Positions 7,590 through 16,301 of a DNA stretch of 64,000 nt are shown here, one piece after another. The translations under genes were made by a program, and so were the position numbers. The first letter of the stretch is position 1. Each line of letters opens with the position of its first letter. Below the pieces are notes generated by a model that was not told the origin of the DNA, did no database searches, and saw only the letters and a list, made by a program, of their open reading frames with translations. Source of the DNA: an uncultured Olsenella sp. (lineage in GTDB: Bacteria; Actinomycetota; Coriobacteriia; Coriobacteriales; Atopobiaceae); NCBI GenBank assembly GCA_900316105.1, contig ONBR01000010.1:1-64000 (forward strand), in the 5' to 3' direction.

Positions 7590-8699
7590 TTACTCGTAGC
7601 GGGCGTGGATTTCCTTCATGAGCTCGTCGACGATGTCCTCCTCGGCCACAGTGCGGATCTTCTGACCGTTCTCGAAGAGGACACCCTTACCCTGCCCGCA
7701 GGCAACGCCCAGGTCGGCATCGCGGGCTTCGCCGGGACCATTGACCACGCAGCCCATGACGGCGACGGAGATGGGAGCCTTGACCGTGGACAGGCGCTCC
7801 TGGACCTCGTTTGCGATGTCGATGAGCTTCACGCGGGTGCGGCCGCAGGTGGGGCAGGAGACGAGCTCGGGATGGAGGCGGCGCATGCCCAGGGATGCCA
7901 GCAGGTCCCAGGCAACCTTGACCTCCTCGACAGGGTCGGCGGTCAGGGACAGGCGCATGGTGTCCCCGATTCCCTCCTCCAGCAGGATGCCCACGGCAAC
8001 GCAGTTCTTGACCGTACCCTGGCGGAGGGTGCCCGCCTCGGTGACACCCACGTGCAGGGGCACCTGGGGAAGCTCCCTGGAGAGGGACCTATAGGTGTCC
8101 AGGGTCGTTGTGACGGAGTGGGCCTTTGCAGAGACGACCACGTCCTTGAAGCCTCGCTGGTCGAAGTGGTCCACGAAGGAGCAGGCAGAGGCCACGAGCT
8201 TCTGGGGCAGGGTCAGGTCCTGGCGGACGTCGTACCTTGGGTCCAGGGAGCCGGCGTTCACGCCGATGCGGATGGGGATCCCCGCCTCGCCCGCGGCGTC
8301 GATGATAGCATCCACGCGCTCGAAGGAGCCAACGTTGCCGGGATTCACGCGCAGGGCCGCGGCACCATGCTGAGCTGCGGCGATGGCCAGACGGTAGTCA
8401 AAGTGGATGTCTGCTATCACCGGGATGGGGCTCCTGGCGCAAATCTCCTCGAAGCTGGGAACCACATCCTTGCTGGGGACGGTCACGCGCACGAGCTCAC
8501 AGCCCGCGTCGGCCAGGCGGCCGATCTGGGCAAGGGTGCCCTCGACGTCATCGGTGCGGGTCGTGCACATGGACTGGACCGAGACGGGCGCTCCCCCGCC
8601 CACGGCCACGTCTCCCACATGGACCTGGTGGGTGCGGCTGCGCGCAGGCTTGGGCTCGGGCTGTTTGGGCTCGGGCGTCTGGACGTCAGAATCTAGCAT
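7590..8699 (-). CDS. ispG: 4-hydroxy-3-methylbut-2-enyl diphosphate synthase
   Basis: Fe4S4 enzyme (GcpE) converting MEcPP to HMBPP, the penultimate step of the MEP isoprenoid pathway. I place the start at the ATG of MLDSDVQ (8699), nine bases after GGAAGG; a longer frame would read through intergenic hairpins. The protein is 369 residues. It shows the TIM-barrel start (GGAPVSVQSMCTTRTDD) and C-terminal cluster ligands CPTCGRTRVK and MGCVVNGPGEARDAD. A Pro/Glu/Lys-rich N-terminal tail of about 20 residues is unusual. It follows rseP in the operon. dxr, normally between cdsA and rseP, is not present here. Confidence 0.95.
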   Translation of the reverse strand: MLDSDVQTPEPKQPEPKPARSRTHQVHVGDVAVGGGAPVSVQSMCTTRTDDVEGTLAQIGRLADAGCELVRVTVPSKDVVPSFEEICARSPIPVIADIHFDYRLAIAAAQHGAAALRVNPGNVGSFERVDAIIDAAGEAGIPIRIGVNAGSLDPRYDVRQDLTLPQKLVASACSFVDHFDQRGFKDVVVSAKAHSVTTTLDTYRSLSRELPQVPLHVGVTEAGTLRQGTVKNCVAVGILLEEGIGDTMRLSLTADPVEEVKVAWDLLASLGMRRLHPELVSCPTCGRTRVKLIDIANEVQERLSTVKAPISVAVMGCVVNGPGEARDADLGVACGQGKGVLFENGQKIRTVAEEDIVDELMKEIHARYE

Positions 8700-8721
8700 G
8701 TCGATACGCCTTCCAATCTGC

Positions 8722-8783
8722 GTGACAAAAGGGCCTGGCCCCTCTGTCACATTTTGGGACGCAGGGGCCTGGCCCCTTCGTCA
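8722..8783. repeat. Pair of GTGAC-type hairpin repeats
   Basis: Two neighbouring palindromes in the rseP-ispG gap. At 8722-8750, GTGACA and TGTCAC enclose AAGGGCCTGGCCCCT. At 8758-8782, GACG/CGTC enclose AGGGGCC-T-GGCCCCT. The inner CCTGGCCCC core is shared while the outer arms differ. The first lies immediately upstream of the ispG ribosome binding site and the second abuts the rseP stop. Confidence 0.75.
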
Positions 8784-8786
8784 CAT

Positions 8787-10175
8787 CTATCCCATGATGA
8801 AGTTCGCGATGTCGTTGCGGAGCGCGAACACGAATATGAACATGAAGAAGGCCAGCCCCAGGTAGGAGACAGCCAGTTGGGCCTTCATGGGCAGGGGCCT
8901 GCGGATGATCAGCTGGATGAGCTCGATCAGGATCTTTCCCCCGTCCAGGGGCGGGATGGGCAGGAGGTTCATGATGCCCAGAGACATGGATATCATCGCC
9001 ACGAAGAGCATGAGCTCGTAGGCGCCAGCCGCCGCGGCCTGTCCCGCCATGGCCGAGATGCCCACCACCGAGGAGGTGGTGGAGAGGGTCTCCATGGTGT
9101 GCTGGGGGATGATCAGCCTGATAGCAAACTGTGCCACCAGTCGTCCGTAGTTGACCCCCGTGGCAAAGGCATCGGCCACACTCAGGGTGACGTGCTTGTA
9201 CTGGGGCTGGATGCCGATGACGTCCACATGCTGGTCCTCGGGAAGGTCCACCGTGAGGAGGAGCTCCTGACCATTGCGCCTCACCGTGAGTGTGAAGTCC
9301 TTGCCCTCCCCCATCACCTGGGTAAGGGTGGACGCCAGGCTATTCCAATCCACGACCGCCGTGTTGTTGACGGCCGTAATGGTGTCGCCCACGCGGACGC
9401 CTGCCGCATAGGCGTAGCCGCCCTCGTCGACGACGCCCAGGGTGTTGGTGTTCTGGGCCACGTCCGTTCCCACAGCCGAGAGGCCGACGGTGATGATAGC
9501 AATGCAGACGAGGACGTTGACCAGGGGACCGGCAAAGAGGGTGACCACACGCTTCCAGAAGCCCTTGCCCAGGTAGGTCTGGGACCGCTCGACTGCAAGG
9601 AAATCGCTGGCAGACAGGGTGATAGCACGGGGCTCGCCGGCCTGGGTGCTCCCCTCCTCGGTGAGGTCGCAGCCCTTGTCGTACTCCGTGCGCAGGTGGC
9701 CATCGCGGGCCAGGGTGCGAAACTCCTGGGGGTAGTCCTTCTGGCCCTCGTACTCGCCCTTGTCAGGGTTGTAGAAAGGCTCGATGGAGGCCCAGTCCGA
9801 GAGGGTGACCAGCATGTCCAAGGCACGATCCTCGTCTACGCCCAGACGTTCGGCCACGTCATGGGCGCTAGCGCGGCCGCGCTCCTGGACGAAGGCCAGG
9901 CAGTCGGCGAGAAGTTCGTCCTCCTCGCCCTCCATGCCGCAGATGCGGGTATAACCACCCAGGAGGATTGGGGTCACACCGTAGACGGTACCGTGGGTCT
10001 TTGACTTCCAGGCCAGGCGATAGCGGCAGGGCATGCCCAGGAAGAACTCCGTAACCCTCATGCCGCAGGCGCGGGCCGAAAGGTAGTGCCCGCCCTCATG
10101 CACGAAGACGAGCACCGAGAGGACCACGAGTCCCCAGAATATGGCAGATATGACGGTGGTAATGCTACCGATCAA
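8787..10175 (-). CDS. rseP: RseP/site-2 intramembrane metalloprotease with an unusual insertion
   Basis: Site-2 protease family zinc metalloprotease that cleaves membrane-bound anti-sigma factors or signal-peptide remnants. HEGGH at residues 26-30 in the first membrane helix and PPLDGGK near residue 400 are the zinc ligands. A PDZ domain is at about 245-320, and the last helices end at the C-terminus. At 462 residues it is longer than usual because about 120 residues (82-200) are inserted between the GGY loop and the second membrane helix (WKRVVTLFAGPLVN). The insert includes an HTH-like stretch, GRASAHDVAERLGVDEDRALDMLV. TTG start at 10175 overlaps the cdsA stop, with GGGGG six bases upstream. 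Confidence 0.93.
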   Translation of the reverse strand: MIGSITTVISAIFWGLVVLSVLVFVHEGGHYLSARACGMRVTEFFLGMPCRYRLAWKSKTHGTVYGVTPILLGGYTRICGMEGEEDELLADCLAFVQERGRASAHDVAERLGVDEDRALDMLVTLSDWASIEPFYNPDKGEYEGQKDYPQEFRTLARDGHLRTEYDKGCDLTEEGSTQAGEPRAITLSASDFLAVERSQTYLGKGFWKRVVTLFAGPLVNVLVCIAIITVGLSAVGTDVAQNTNTLGVVDEGGYAYAAGVRVGDTITAVNNTAVVDWNSLASTLTQVMGEGKDFTLTVRRNGQELLLTVDLPEDQHVDVIGIQPQYKHVTLSVADAFATGVNYGRLVAQFAIRLIIPQHTMETLSTTSSVVGISAMAGQAAAAGAYELMLFVAMISMSLGIMNLLPIPPLDGGKILIELIQLIIRRPLPMKAQLAVSYLGLAFFMFIFVFALRNDIANFIMG

Positions 10176-11143
10176 AGAATACCCCCAAGATAGAGGACGA
10201 AGAATGCCGTGGAGCCGCCAAAGAGCAGGGAGTCGGAACGATCAAGGAGGCCACCGTGGCCAGGCATGATATCACCCGAGTCCTTGACGCCGACGCCACG
10301 CTTGATACGGGACTCGAAGAGGTCTCCCATCACGGAGAAGATACCCACGAGCACGCCGCAGAGGATGGCGATGGGAAGTGGGATGTTGCAGACGCCCAGG
10401 GCCCAGACGAGGATCCAGACCGCCATGCAACCAACCAGGCCGCCAATGAGGCCCTCAATGGACTTCTTTGGCGAAATGCGGGGTGCTAGCTTGTGCTTGC
10501 CAAATCGCGATCCAACGAAGTAGGCAGTGGCGTCATTGAGCCAGACGGAGCCCATGACACCAAAGGTCAGAAGGGCGCCATTGAGACCAGGATCTACCAT
10601 GCGAACGCAGACGATGCTCGTATAGAGCAGCGAGGTGTAGAGGGGGCCAAAGAGCGTGATGGCAACGTCGGCGATATTCGCACGCGGAGTCATCACGTAC
10701 CAGCCCGCAAGGATCACCAGGAAGACAAAGAGGATGACCACGCAGCCCACCAGTTGACGCGTAAGGGGCACCAGGGGAAAGAGGATTGCCACCGCTAGTC
10801 CCAGAACCTCGTTGGGCATACGGCCGGAGAGGCGGGCCATGCGGTAGAACTCGGAGCAGCAGGCCCAAGCCATGGCGCACGTCAGGATAGCAAGGGGGAT
10901 CTGTCCCCAAAAGATGACCGCCAGGGTCCCCAGGGAGTAGATAGCACCCGAAAGGACGCGAGCAATGAGGGCCTCGGCCTTGCCGCGAGCCTTCTGGCCG
11001 CGCAGCTGGCCCTCGTCACGCCGGTCGCTCTTTGCCTCGCGCTTGGCCTCCAGTCGGTCGATGCCGCGCTCGAGACCACGGCTCTCCCCCACGGGACCCG
11101 CCGTCTCTGACTCCATGGAATTGTTGTCTGTGTCTGTGTTCAT
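10172..11143 (-). CDS. cdsA: Phosphatidate cytidylyltransferase
   Basis: Makes CDP-diacylglycerol from phosphatidate and CTP at the membrane, feeding phospholipid synthesis. Eight or so hydrophobic segments follow an unusual, highly charged N-terminal extension of about 60 residues (ERGIDRLEAKREAKSDRRDE). The family signature SRIKRGVGVKDSGDIMPGHG followed by GLLDRSDS is present near the C-terminus. In many homologues the last part reads DRLDS. The 323-residue size reflects the extension. Its stop overlaps the rseP start, showing tight coupling. uppS lies 22 bases upstream. Confidence 0.95.
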   Translation of the reverse strand: MNTDTDNNSMESETAGPVGESRGLERGIDRLEAKREAKSDRRDEGQLRGQKARGKAEALIARVLSGAIYSLGTLAVIFWGQIPLAILTCAMAWACCSEFYRMARLSGRMPNEVLGLAVAILFPLVPLTRQLVGCVVILFVFLVILAGWYVMTPRANIADVAITLFGPLYTSLLYTSIVCVRMVDPGLNGALLTFGVMGSVWLNDATAYFVGSRFGKHKLAPRISPKKSIEGLIGGLVGCMAVWILVWALGVCNIPLPIAILCGVLVGIFSVMGDLFESRIKRGVGVKDSGDIMPGHGGLLDRSDSLLFGGSTAFFVLYLGGIL

Positions 11144-11165
11144 GTCATAACCCTATAAGAAGTGG

Positions 11166-11951
11166 CTATTTGGTTTTGACCCCACCGAAGCGACGGTCGC
11201 GACTTTGATAGGCTCGGATGGCTCTGAGGAACTCCCAGCGGTCAAAGTCCGGCCAATAGGTGTCCGTCACATAGAACTCCGTATAGGCCAGCTGCCAGAG
11301 GAGGTAGTTGGATAGACGGAGTTCACCCGAGCTACGAATCAGCAGGTCAGGATCAGGTAAACCAGCAGTATAAAGATAACTCTCAAGTGCAGCTTGAGAG
11401 ATTTCCTCAACCTTCAAGGAACCCTCAAGTACATCTTGAGCCAGCATTTGAGCGGCCCTAGTGATCTCTGCGCGGGAGCCATAGTTGACTGCCAGGGCAA
11501 AGATCATGCCTGTGTTGCCCTTGGTCTCCTCCAGACCCTCCATGAAGACGTCGTAGGTCTTCTTTGGCAGGGCCGTAAGGTCTCCGAAAAAGCGAAGTTG
11601 GACGTTCTCCTGATGGAAGAGGGGTAGCTCCTTCATCAGCGTGGTGGCAAAGAGATGCATGAGCATGTCTACCTCACGCTGAGGGCGCTTCCAGTTCTCC
11701 GTGGAGAAGGCGTAGACCGAAAGGACGTCGATGCCCATGCGTACGCAGGTCGTCACGGTCTCACGCAGAGAGTCCACGCCAGCTGCGTGTCCCTTCGTAC
11801 GGTCCATCCCGCGAGCCTGGGCCCAACGGCCATTGCCGTCCATAATGATGGAGACGTGCTTGGGCCTGCGCTCGAGGTCTATATCCTCGAGCGTTATGTC
11901 CTCGGGAGCGTCCGCGTAGTAGGCACGAAGCTTCTCGCTATCGAATTCCAT
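11166..11951 (-). CDS. uppS: Undecaprenyl diphosphate synthase
   Basis: cis-Prenyltransferase that condenses isopentenyl diphosphate with farnesyl diphosphate to make the C55 carrier for cell-wall assembly. The 261-residue protein has the catalytic IIMDGNGRWA block at about residues 35-44, the YAFSTENWKRP motif, and the C-terminal RSSGELRLSNYLLWQ and FYVTD signature. Start at ATG 11951, four bases after the frr stop. It sits in the conserved pyrH-frr-uppS-cdsA order, linking isoprenoid supply (ispG downstream) with membrane and wall biogenesis. Confidence 0.96.
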   Translation of the reverse strand: MEFDSEKLRAYYADAPEDITLEDIDLERRPKHVSIIMDGNGRWAQARGMDRTKGHAAGVDSLRETVTTCVRMGIDVLSVYAFSTENWKRPQREVDMLMHLFATTLMKELPLFHQENVQLRFFGDLTALPKKTYDVFMEGLEETKGNTGMIFALAVNYGSRAEITRAAQMLAQDVLEGSLKVEEISQAALESYLYTAGLPDPDLLIRSSGELRLSNYLLWQLAYTEFYVTDTYWPDFDRWEFLRAIRAYQSRDRRFGGVKTK

Positions 11952-11955
11952 GAGA

Positions 11956-12507
11956 CTAGATCTCCATAACCTCGGCGGTCTTGACCTTGAGCATCTCGTC
12001 GATCTTCTTGGTGTAGGAGTCAGTCACCTTCTGGATGGCCTTCTTCTCGCGGGCAACGTCGTCCTCGGAGATCTCCGTGGCCTTCTGGTCCTTCTCGGCC
12101 ATCTGGATGGCGTCGCGACGGGCGTTGCGGACGCCCACCTTTGCCTCCTCGGCGTACTTGTTGCACTCCTTCACGAGCTCCTTGCGGCGCTCCTCCGTGG
12201 GCTGAGGGAAGGGCAGCTTGATGCAGACGCCGTCGTTGTTGGGGGTAATGCCCAGGTCTGAAGCTTCGATGGCCTTCTCGATTTCCTTGAGGCAGGACTT
12301 GTCCCAGGGCTCGACGATGAGGAGGGATGCCTCGGACTTGATGGCGGCAAGCTGGTTGATGGGAGTCATCGTGCCGTAGTAGGAGACCTTGAGGTCGTCC
12401 AGGACGTGGGGGTTCGCACGACCGGTGCGGACCTTGGTGAAGTTGTGGTTCAGGCCGTCGATGGACTTGTCCATCTTCTTCTTGGCGGCGTCAGTGTAGG
12501 TGCTCAT
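11956..12507 (-). CDS. frr: Ribosome recycling factor
   Basis: Splits post-termination ribosomes together with EF-G. 183 residues, near the standard 185. The N-terminal KKKMDKSIDGLNHNFTKVRTG and the RANP motif are characteristic of the three-helix bundle, and the C-terminal half (EDDVAREKKAIQKVTDSYTKKIDEMLKVKTAEVMEI) is the long helix. Nine bases downstream of pyrH and transcribed with it. Confidence 0.97.
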   Translation of the reverse strand: MSTYTDAAKKKMDKSIDGLNHNFTKVRTGRANPHVLDDLKVSYYGTMTPINQLAAIKSEASLLIVEPWDKSCLKEIEKAIEASDLGITPNNDGVCIKLPFPQPTEERRKELVKECNKYAEEAKVGVRNARRDAIQMAEKDQKATEISEDDVAREKKAIQKVTDSYTKKIDEMLKVKTAEVMEI

Positions 12508-12516
12508 TGTGTTCTC

Positions 12517-13236
12517 CTAACCGTCAATAACAGTGGTACCAACAGGCTCGCCCTTGAGGGCGCGCTCAAAGATGTCCTTGCCATCAAGGTTGAAGACCAT
12601 GATGGGCATGTGGTTGTCGTGGCAGAGTGCCGTGGCCGTGGCGTCCATGACCTTGAGGTCCTTGACCAGGACGTCAGAGTAGGTGATGGTGTCGAACTTC
12701 TTTGCGTCCGTATACTTGACCGGATCCTTGTCGTAGATACCGTCGACCTTGGTTGCCTTCATGAGAACCTCGGCACCGATCTCGCAGGCACGAAGGGCCG
12801 CGGCGGTGTCCGTGGTGAAATAGGGATTGCCAGTACCTGCGGCAAAGATGGTGATGCGGCCCTTCTCCAGGTGACGGATGGCGCGACGACGAATGTAGGT
12901 CTCGGAGACCTGGTGCATCTCGATGGCGGACATGACGCGGCAGTCCATGCCGTTGTGCTCGAAGGTGTCCTGGAGGGCCAGGGAGTTGATCACCGTGGCC
13001 AGCATGCCCATGTTGTCACCCTGGGCACGATCCATGCCTGCAGCTGCGCCCTGGAGGCCACGGAAGATGTTTCCGCCACCCACGACGACGGCAATCTGGA
13101 CGCCAGCCTCGTAGGCGGGCTTTATGTCATCGGCGATGAGCTGAGGGACCTCGGGATCGATGCCGAAGTCTTTGGAGCCCATGAGGGCCTCTCCCGAAAG
13201 CTTCAAGAGAACGCGATGGTACTTGTAGTCAGACAT
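12517..13236 (-). CDS. pyrH: Uridylate kinase
   Basis: Hexameric bacterial UMP kinase of the amino-acid-kinase fold, making UDP. I place the start at [20 protein letters not shown] (ATG 13236), six bases after AAAGGAG, giving the usual 239 residues rather than the longer open frame. Visible motifs are KLSGEAL at the N-terminus, [11 protein letters not shown], the ISAIEM-like [12 protein letters not shown] region, and the C-terminal [19 protein letters not shown] terminator after tsf lies upstream, so pyrH heads its own operon running to proS. Confidence 0.97.
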   Translation of the reverse strand: MSDYKYHRVLLKLSGEALMGSKDFGIDPEVPQLIADDIKPAYEAGVQIAVVVGGGNIFRGLQGAAAGMDRAQGDNMGMLATVINSLALQDTFEHNGMDCRVMSAIEMHQVSETYIRRRAIRHLEKGRITIFAAGTGNPYFTTDTAAALRACEIGAEVLMKATKVDGIYDKDPVKYTDAKKFDTITYSDVLVKDLKVMDATATALCHDNHMPIMVFNLDGKDIFERALKGEPVGTTVIDG

Positions 13237-13343
13237 GGACCACTCCTTTGCGAGTAGCACGAACAGAGTTTGTTCATTCTTTTCAATTCTAACCCATCGG
13301 GCAGGTAAGCGTGGCTTAAGGCCAGCCAGTGGACCTGGCACAT

Positions 13344-13372
13344 AAAAAAGGCCGACGCCAAAGCGCCGGCCC
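13344..13372 (-). terminator. Intrinsic terminator after tsf
   Basis: On the minus strand GGCCGGCGC pairs with GCGTCGGCC around TTTG and is followed by six T residues. It lies 22 bases past the tsf stop and separates the rpsB-tsf transcript from pyrH. Confidence 0.9.
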
Positions 13373-13393
13373 CTGACGGACTATCTGTCCAGC

Positions 13394-14263
13394 CTACTCG
13401 CCGAAGTTGAAGCGGGCGAAGCCGTTGATGGTGATGGTGTCACCAGCGGCCTTGCCGACCTTCTTGGCCAGCTCGGAGATGGTGGTGTTGGAGTCCTTGA
13501 TGAAGACCTGCTCCGTCAGGACAACCTCCTTGTAGAACTTCTCCAGCTTGCCGTTGGCAATGCGCTCCTGGATGGCCTCGGGCTTGCCGGACTCGGCAGC
13601 CTGAGCCATGTAGATGCCCTTCTCGTGCTCGATGGTCTCGGCGGGCACGTCCTCGCGGCGGGCTGCCACAGGTGCAGCAGCGGCAACCTGCATGGCAACG
13701 TCGTGAGCGAAGGTCTTGAACTCGTCGTTCTGAGCAGTCTCGGGCTTCTCGAAGGAGAAGGAGACGATGTCGCCCAGCTTGCCGCCCAGGTGAATGTAGG
13801 CAGCCAGAGCGCCGTTGTCAGCGGTGATGCGCTGGAAACGGGCAATCTTCATGTTCTCGCCGATGACGTGAATCATCTCGGTGAGCTCGTCGGCGACGGT
13901 GGACTCGCCCATCTTGCAGGCCTTGAGGGCCTCGGCGTCAGCGGGGTTCTCCTCGGCAACAACCTTTGCCAGGTCCTTGGCGAAGCCGACGAACTTGGGA
14001 TTGGTGCCGACGAAGTCGGTCTCGCAGGTGAGCTCGAGCAGGGCGCCCTGCTTGCCGTCCTCAGAGACGTAAGCGGCGACGGTGCCCTCGTTGGTGTCGC
14101 GACCAGCGCGCTTGACGGCCTTTGCAACGCCCATCTTGCGCAGGACGTCAACGGCCTTCTCGATGTCGCCGTCAGCCTCGACGAGTGCCTTCTTGCACTC
14201 CATCATGGGGGAATCGGTCATCTCGCGCAGCTGCTTGACCAGAGCGGCGGTTACTTTTGCCAT
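13394..14263 (-). CDS. tsf: Elongation factor Ts
   Basis: Guanine-nucleotide exchange factor for EF-Tu. 289 residues. The N-terminal UBA-like domain carries the TDSPMMECKKALVEADGDIEKAV signature. The TDFVGTNPKFVGFAKDLAK stretch is the second hallmark. The C-terminal dimerisation/EF-Tu contact region ends TITINGFARFNFGE. Forms the classic pair with rpsB, 45 bases upstream, and ends in an intrinsic terminator. Confidence 0.97.
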   Translation of the reverse strand: MAKVTAALVKQLREMTDSPMMECKKALVEADGDIEKAVDVLRKMGVAKAVKRAGRDTNEGTVAAYVSEDGKQGALLELTCETDFVGTNPKFVGFAKDLAKVVAEENPADAEALKACKMGESTVADELTEMIHVIGENMKIARFQRITADNGALAAYIHLGGKLGDIVSFSFEKPETAQNDEFKTFAHDVAMQVAAAAPVAARREDVPAETIEHEKGIYMAQAAESGKPEAIQERIANGKLEKFYKEVVLTEQVFIKDSNTTISELAKKVGKAAGDTITINGFARFNFGE

Positions 14264-14308
14264 GTGAGTTCTCCTTTATGTGAGAGAAGCGAATGATACG
14301 GAATGGGA

Positions 14309-15073
14309 CTACTCAGCCTCGGGAGCCTCTGCGGTCTCGACTGCAGGGGTGGTCTCGCCGGAAGCCATCTCCTCCTCGGAGATCTGCTCCTTGCCGGTGC
14401 CAGCCAGAACGGCGTCAGCCACGAGCTCGCACATGAGGTTGACGGAGCGGATGGCATCGTCGTTTGCGGGGATGCCATAGTCGACGACGTCGGGGTCGGA
14501 GTTGGTGTCGAGCAGGGCGACGACGGGGATATGCAGGCGGTTGGCCTCACGGATGGCGATCTCCTCGCGCTTGGAGTCAACGACGAAGAGTGCCTGAGGC
14601 AGGGACTTCATCTCGCGGACGCCACCGAGGTTGCGCTGAAGCTTCTCCAGCTCCTTGGTCAGGACAGCCTGCTCCTTCTTGCCACGGAGAGCCATGGTGC
14701 CATCCTCGACCCAGCTCTCGAGCTGCTCCATGCGGTCGATGCGGGAGCGCATGGTGACGAAGTTGGTCAGCATGCCGCCGAGCCAACGCTGGTTGATGTA
14801 AGGCATGCCGCAGCGCTCGGCCTGAGTGGCGATGGGCTCCTGAGCCTGCTTCTTGGTACCAACAAACAGCACCTTGCCACCCTTTGCAGCAGTCTCCTTC
14901 AGGAAGGTGTAGGCCTGGTCTGCGCCAAGGACGGTCTTCTTGAGGTCAAGAATGTAGATGCCGTTGCGCTCGCCGAAGATGTAGTTGCGCATCTTGGGGT
15001 TCCAGCGACGGGTCTGGTGGCCATAGTGGCAACCAGCCTCAAGAAGGGTGCGAATGTTGATCTTTACTGCCAT
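14309..15073 (-). CDS. rpsB: 30S ribosomal protein S2
   Basis: Small-subunit protein S2, 254 residues. The N-terminal [20 protein letters not shown] leads into [20 protein letters not shown]; the second S2 signature ([28 protein letters not shown]) is near residues 180-210. An acidic, Glu/Ala-rich tail ends the protein. First gene of the rpsB-tsf transcript; the 280-base upstream spacer must hold its promoter, but I see no clear consensus pair. GGAGG is six bases before the ATG region. Confidence 0.97.
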   Translation of the reverse strand: MAVKINIRTLLEAGCHYGHQTRRWNPKMRNYIFGERNGIYILDLKKTVLGADQAYTFLKETAAKGGKVLFVGTKKQAQEPIATQAERCGMPYINQRWLGGMLTNFVTMRSRIDRMEQLESWVEDGTMALRGKKEQAVLTKELEKLQRNLGGVREMKSLPQALFVVDSKREEIAIREANRLHIPVVALLDTNSDPDVVDYGIPANDDAIRSVNLMCELVADAVLAGTGKEQISEEEMASGETTPAVETAEAPEAE

Positions 15074-15287
15074 GTTCTAACCTCCATTGGTTGATCCTCC
15101 GCGTGGTGTCAATCCTGCCCTCCACCCTCGGCCGTGGCAAATGGCCTTGGGCACCATGGAGTACAAGTAGCCACGCGTGCGTAATAGTGCTGTACCCATT
15201 GCACAGCAGCTTACGATATTACCACATAGTTTCCAGCATTCGCCAGTGGGTCTGGACCTGTGCGCGTTTTATGGTCCTACCGTGCAG

Positions 15288-15352
15288 GCGCCACTTGGGG
15301 GGCCAGCCCCTGCATGGCATTTTGCCACTTGGGGTGGCTACCCCAAAGTGGC
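15288..15352. repeat. CGCCACTTGGGG-family hairpins next to xerC stop
   Basis: Two related palindromic units lie in the xerC-rpsB spacer. GGCGCCACTTGGGG with GGCCAGCCCC is at 15287-15310. GCCACTTGGGG (15324-15334) pairs with CCCCAAAGTGGC (15341-15352). The second ends two bases before the xerC stop codon (15354-15356). The same arm sequence recurs at 36435-36466. Confidence 0.8.
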
Positions 15353-15353
15353 G

Positions 15354-16301
15354 CTACTCGGCGCGGGGATGGGCCTGGCGGGCAGCGTCCTTCAGGCGGT
15401 CGATGGAAACGTGGGTGTATATCTGGGTGGTAGAGAGACTGGCGTGGCCCAGGAGCTCCTGGACGCTACGCAGGTCCGCCCCGCCTGCCAGAAGCTCTGT
15501 GGCATAGGTGTGGCGCATCGCATGGGGCGTGATGCCTGGTCCCAGTCCTGCCTGACGGACCCGCTTCTCGAAGGCATCACGGAGGCCCGCCGCTGACATG
15601 GCGTTTCCCCGTGTGGAGACAAAGAGGGCGTCTGTCCTCTCCCCCTTCGCTGCAGCAGCAAGCTCGGACCTAGCGCCCGAGACATAGCCAGCCAAGCGGT
15701 TGAGCATTCCCTGATAGAGAGGAACTATGCGCTCCTTGGATCCCTTGCCGAAGAGCTTGACCTGGGACTGACCGAAGTCGATCCCATCCACCTTGAGCTG
15801 GGCAAGCTCTGAAATACGGGCACCCGTGGCAAAGAGAAGCTCTATTAGGGTGGCATCACGTACCCCAGCCGCGGACTCGTCCGCCTTGCATGCCTTGAGG
15901 AGCCTTGTCACGTCGTCGTTGGAGATGGTGTGGGGCAGAGTCCGCGCGATCTTTGGGCTGGAGACGGCGTCTGCCGCGGCGCCCTGGGTCAGGCCCTGGC
16001 GCTCCAGCCAGCGCGAGAAGGTCCTCACTGCGGAGAGCCGACGGTTCACCGTCCTGGTAGAGTAGTCCGCCCTTGAGAGCTCGCCCAGAAAGCCCCTGAG
16101 CTGTCTGTGGGTGACCGTAAGGGGCGAGAGCTCCCTCCTCCTGAGCCAAGCCCCATAGGCCTCGAGGTCACCCTCGTAGGCCCTGGCCGTGTTGGGCGAG
16201 AGGTTCCCCACGTGAAGGAGATACTCGATGAAGCTCCGCTGGAGCTCACGAAACTCCTCCGTGGGCTCCAGGCGCTCGTCCACCTCGGACTCATGCGCCA
16301 T
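15354..16301 (-). CDS. xerC: Tyrosine recombinase XerC
   Basis: Site-specific tyrosine recombinase that resolves chromosome dimers at dif with XerD. The ATG at 16301 gives 315 residues and overlaps the trmFO stop by 11 bases. An N-terminal SAM-like core-binding domain (about 15-105) precedes the catalytic domain. All catalytic residues are visible: R162 (TGARISEL), K186 (GKGSKER), H260 and R263 (HAMRHTYA), H286 (LLGHASLS) and the nucleophile Y295 (TQIYTH). Housekeeping context (trmFO-xerC) argues for the chromosomal recombinase rather than a phage integrase. Confidence 0.93.
   Translation of the reverse strand: MAHESEVDERLEPTEEFRELQRSFIEYLLHVGNLSPNTARAYEGDLEAYGAWLRRRELSPLTVTHRQLRGFLGELSRADYSTRTVNRRLSAVRTFSRWLERQGLTQGAAADAVSSPKIARTLPHTISNDDVTRLLKACKADESAAGVRDATLIELLFATGARISELAQLKVDGIDFGQSQVKLFGKGSKERIVPLYQGMLNRLAGYVSGARSELAAAAKGERTDALFVSTRGNAMSAAGLRDAFEKRVRQAGLGPGITPHAMRHTYATELLAGGADLRSVQELLGHASLSTTQIYTHVSIDRLKDAARQAHPRAE

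Noticed and set aside
8754..10004. 416-codon plus-strand ORF opposite rseP
   Set aside because: Antisense shadow of a well-supported rseP; His/Gly/Asp-rich composition typical of the complement of GC-rich genes. The same applies to the long plus-strand ORFs at 23456-26530, 27319-29349, 51736-53721 and 60349-62580.
15354..16301. xerC as a phage or element integrase
   Set aside because: It sits in the conserved trmFO-xerC-rpsB context with overlapping genes and no att site nearby, so it is the housekeeping recombinase.
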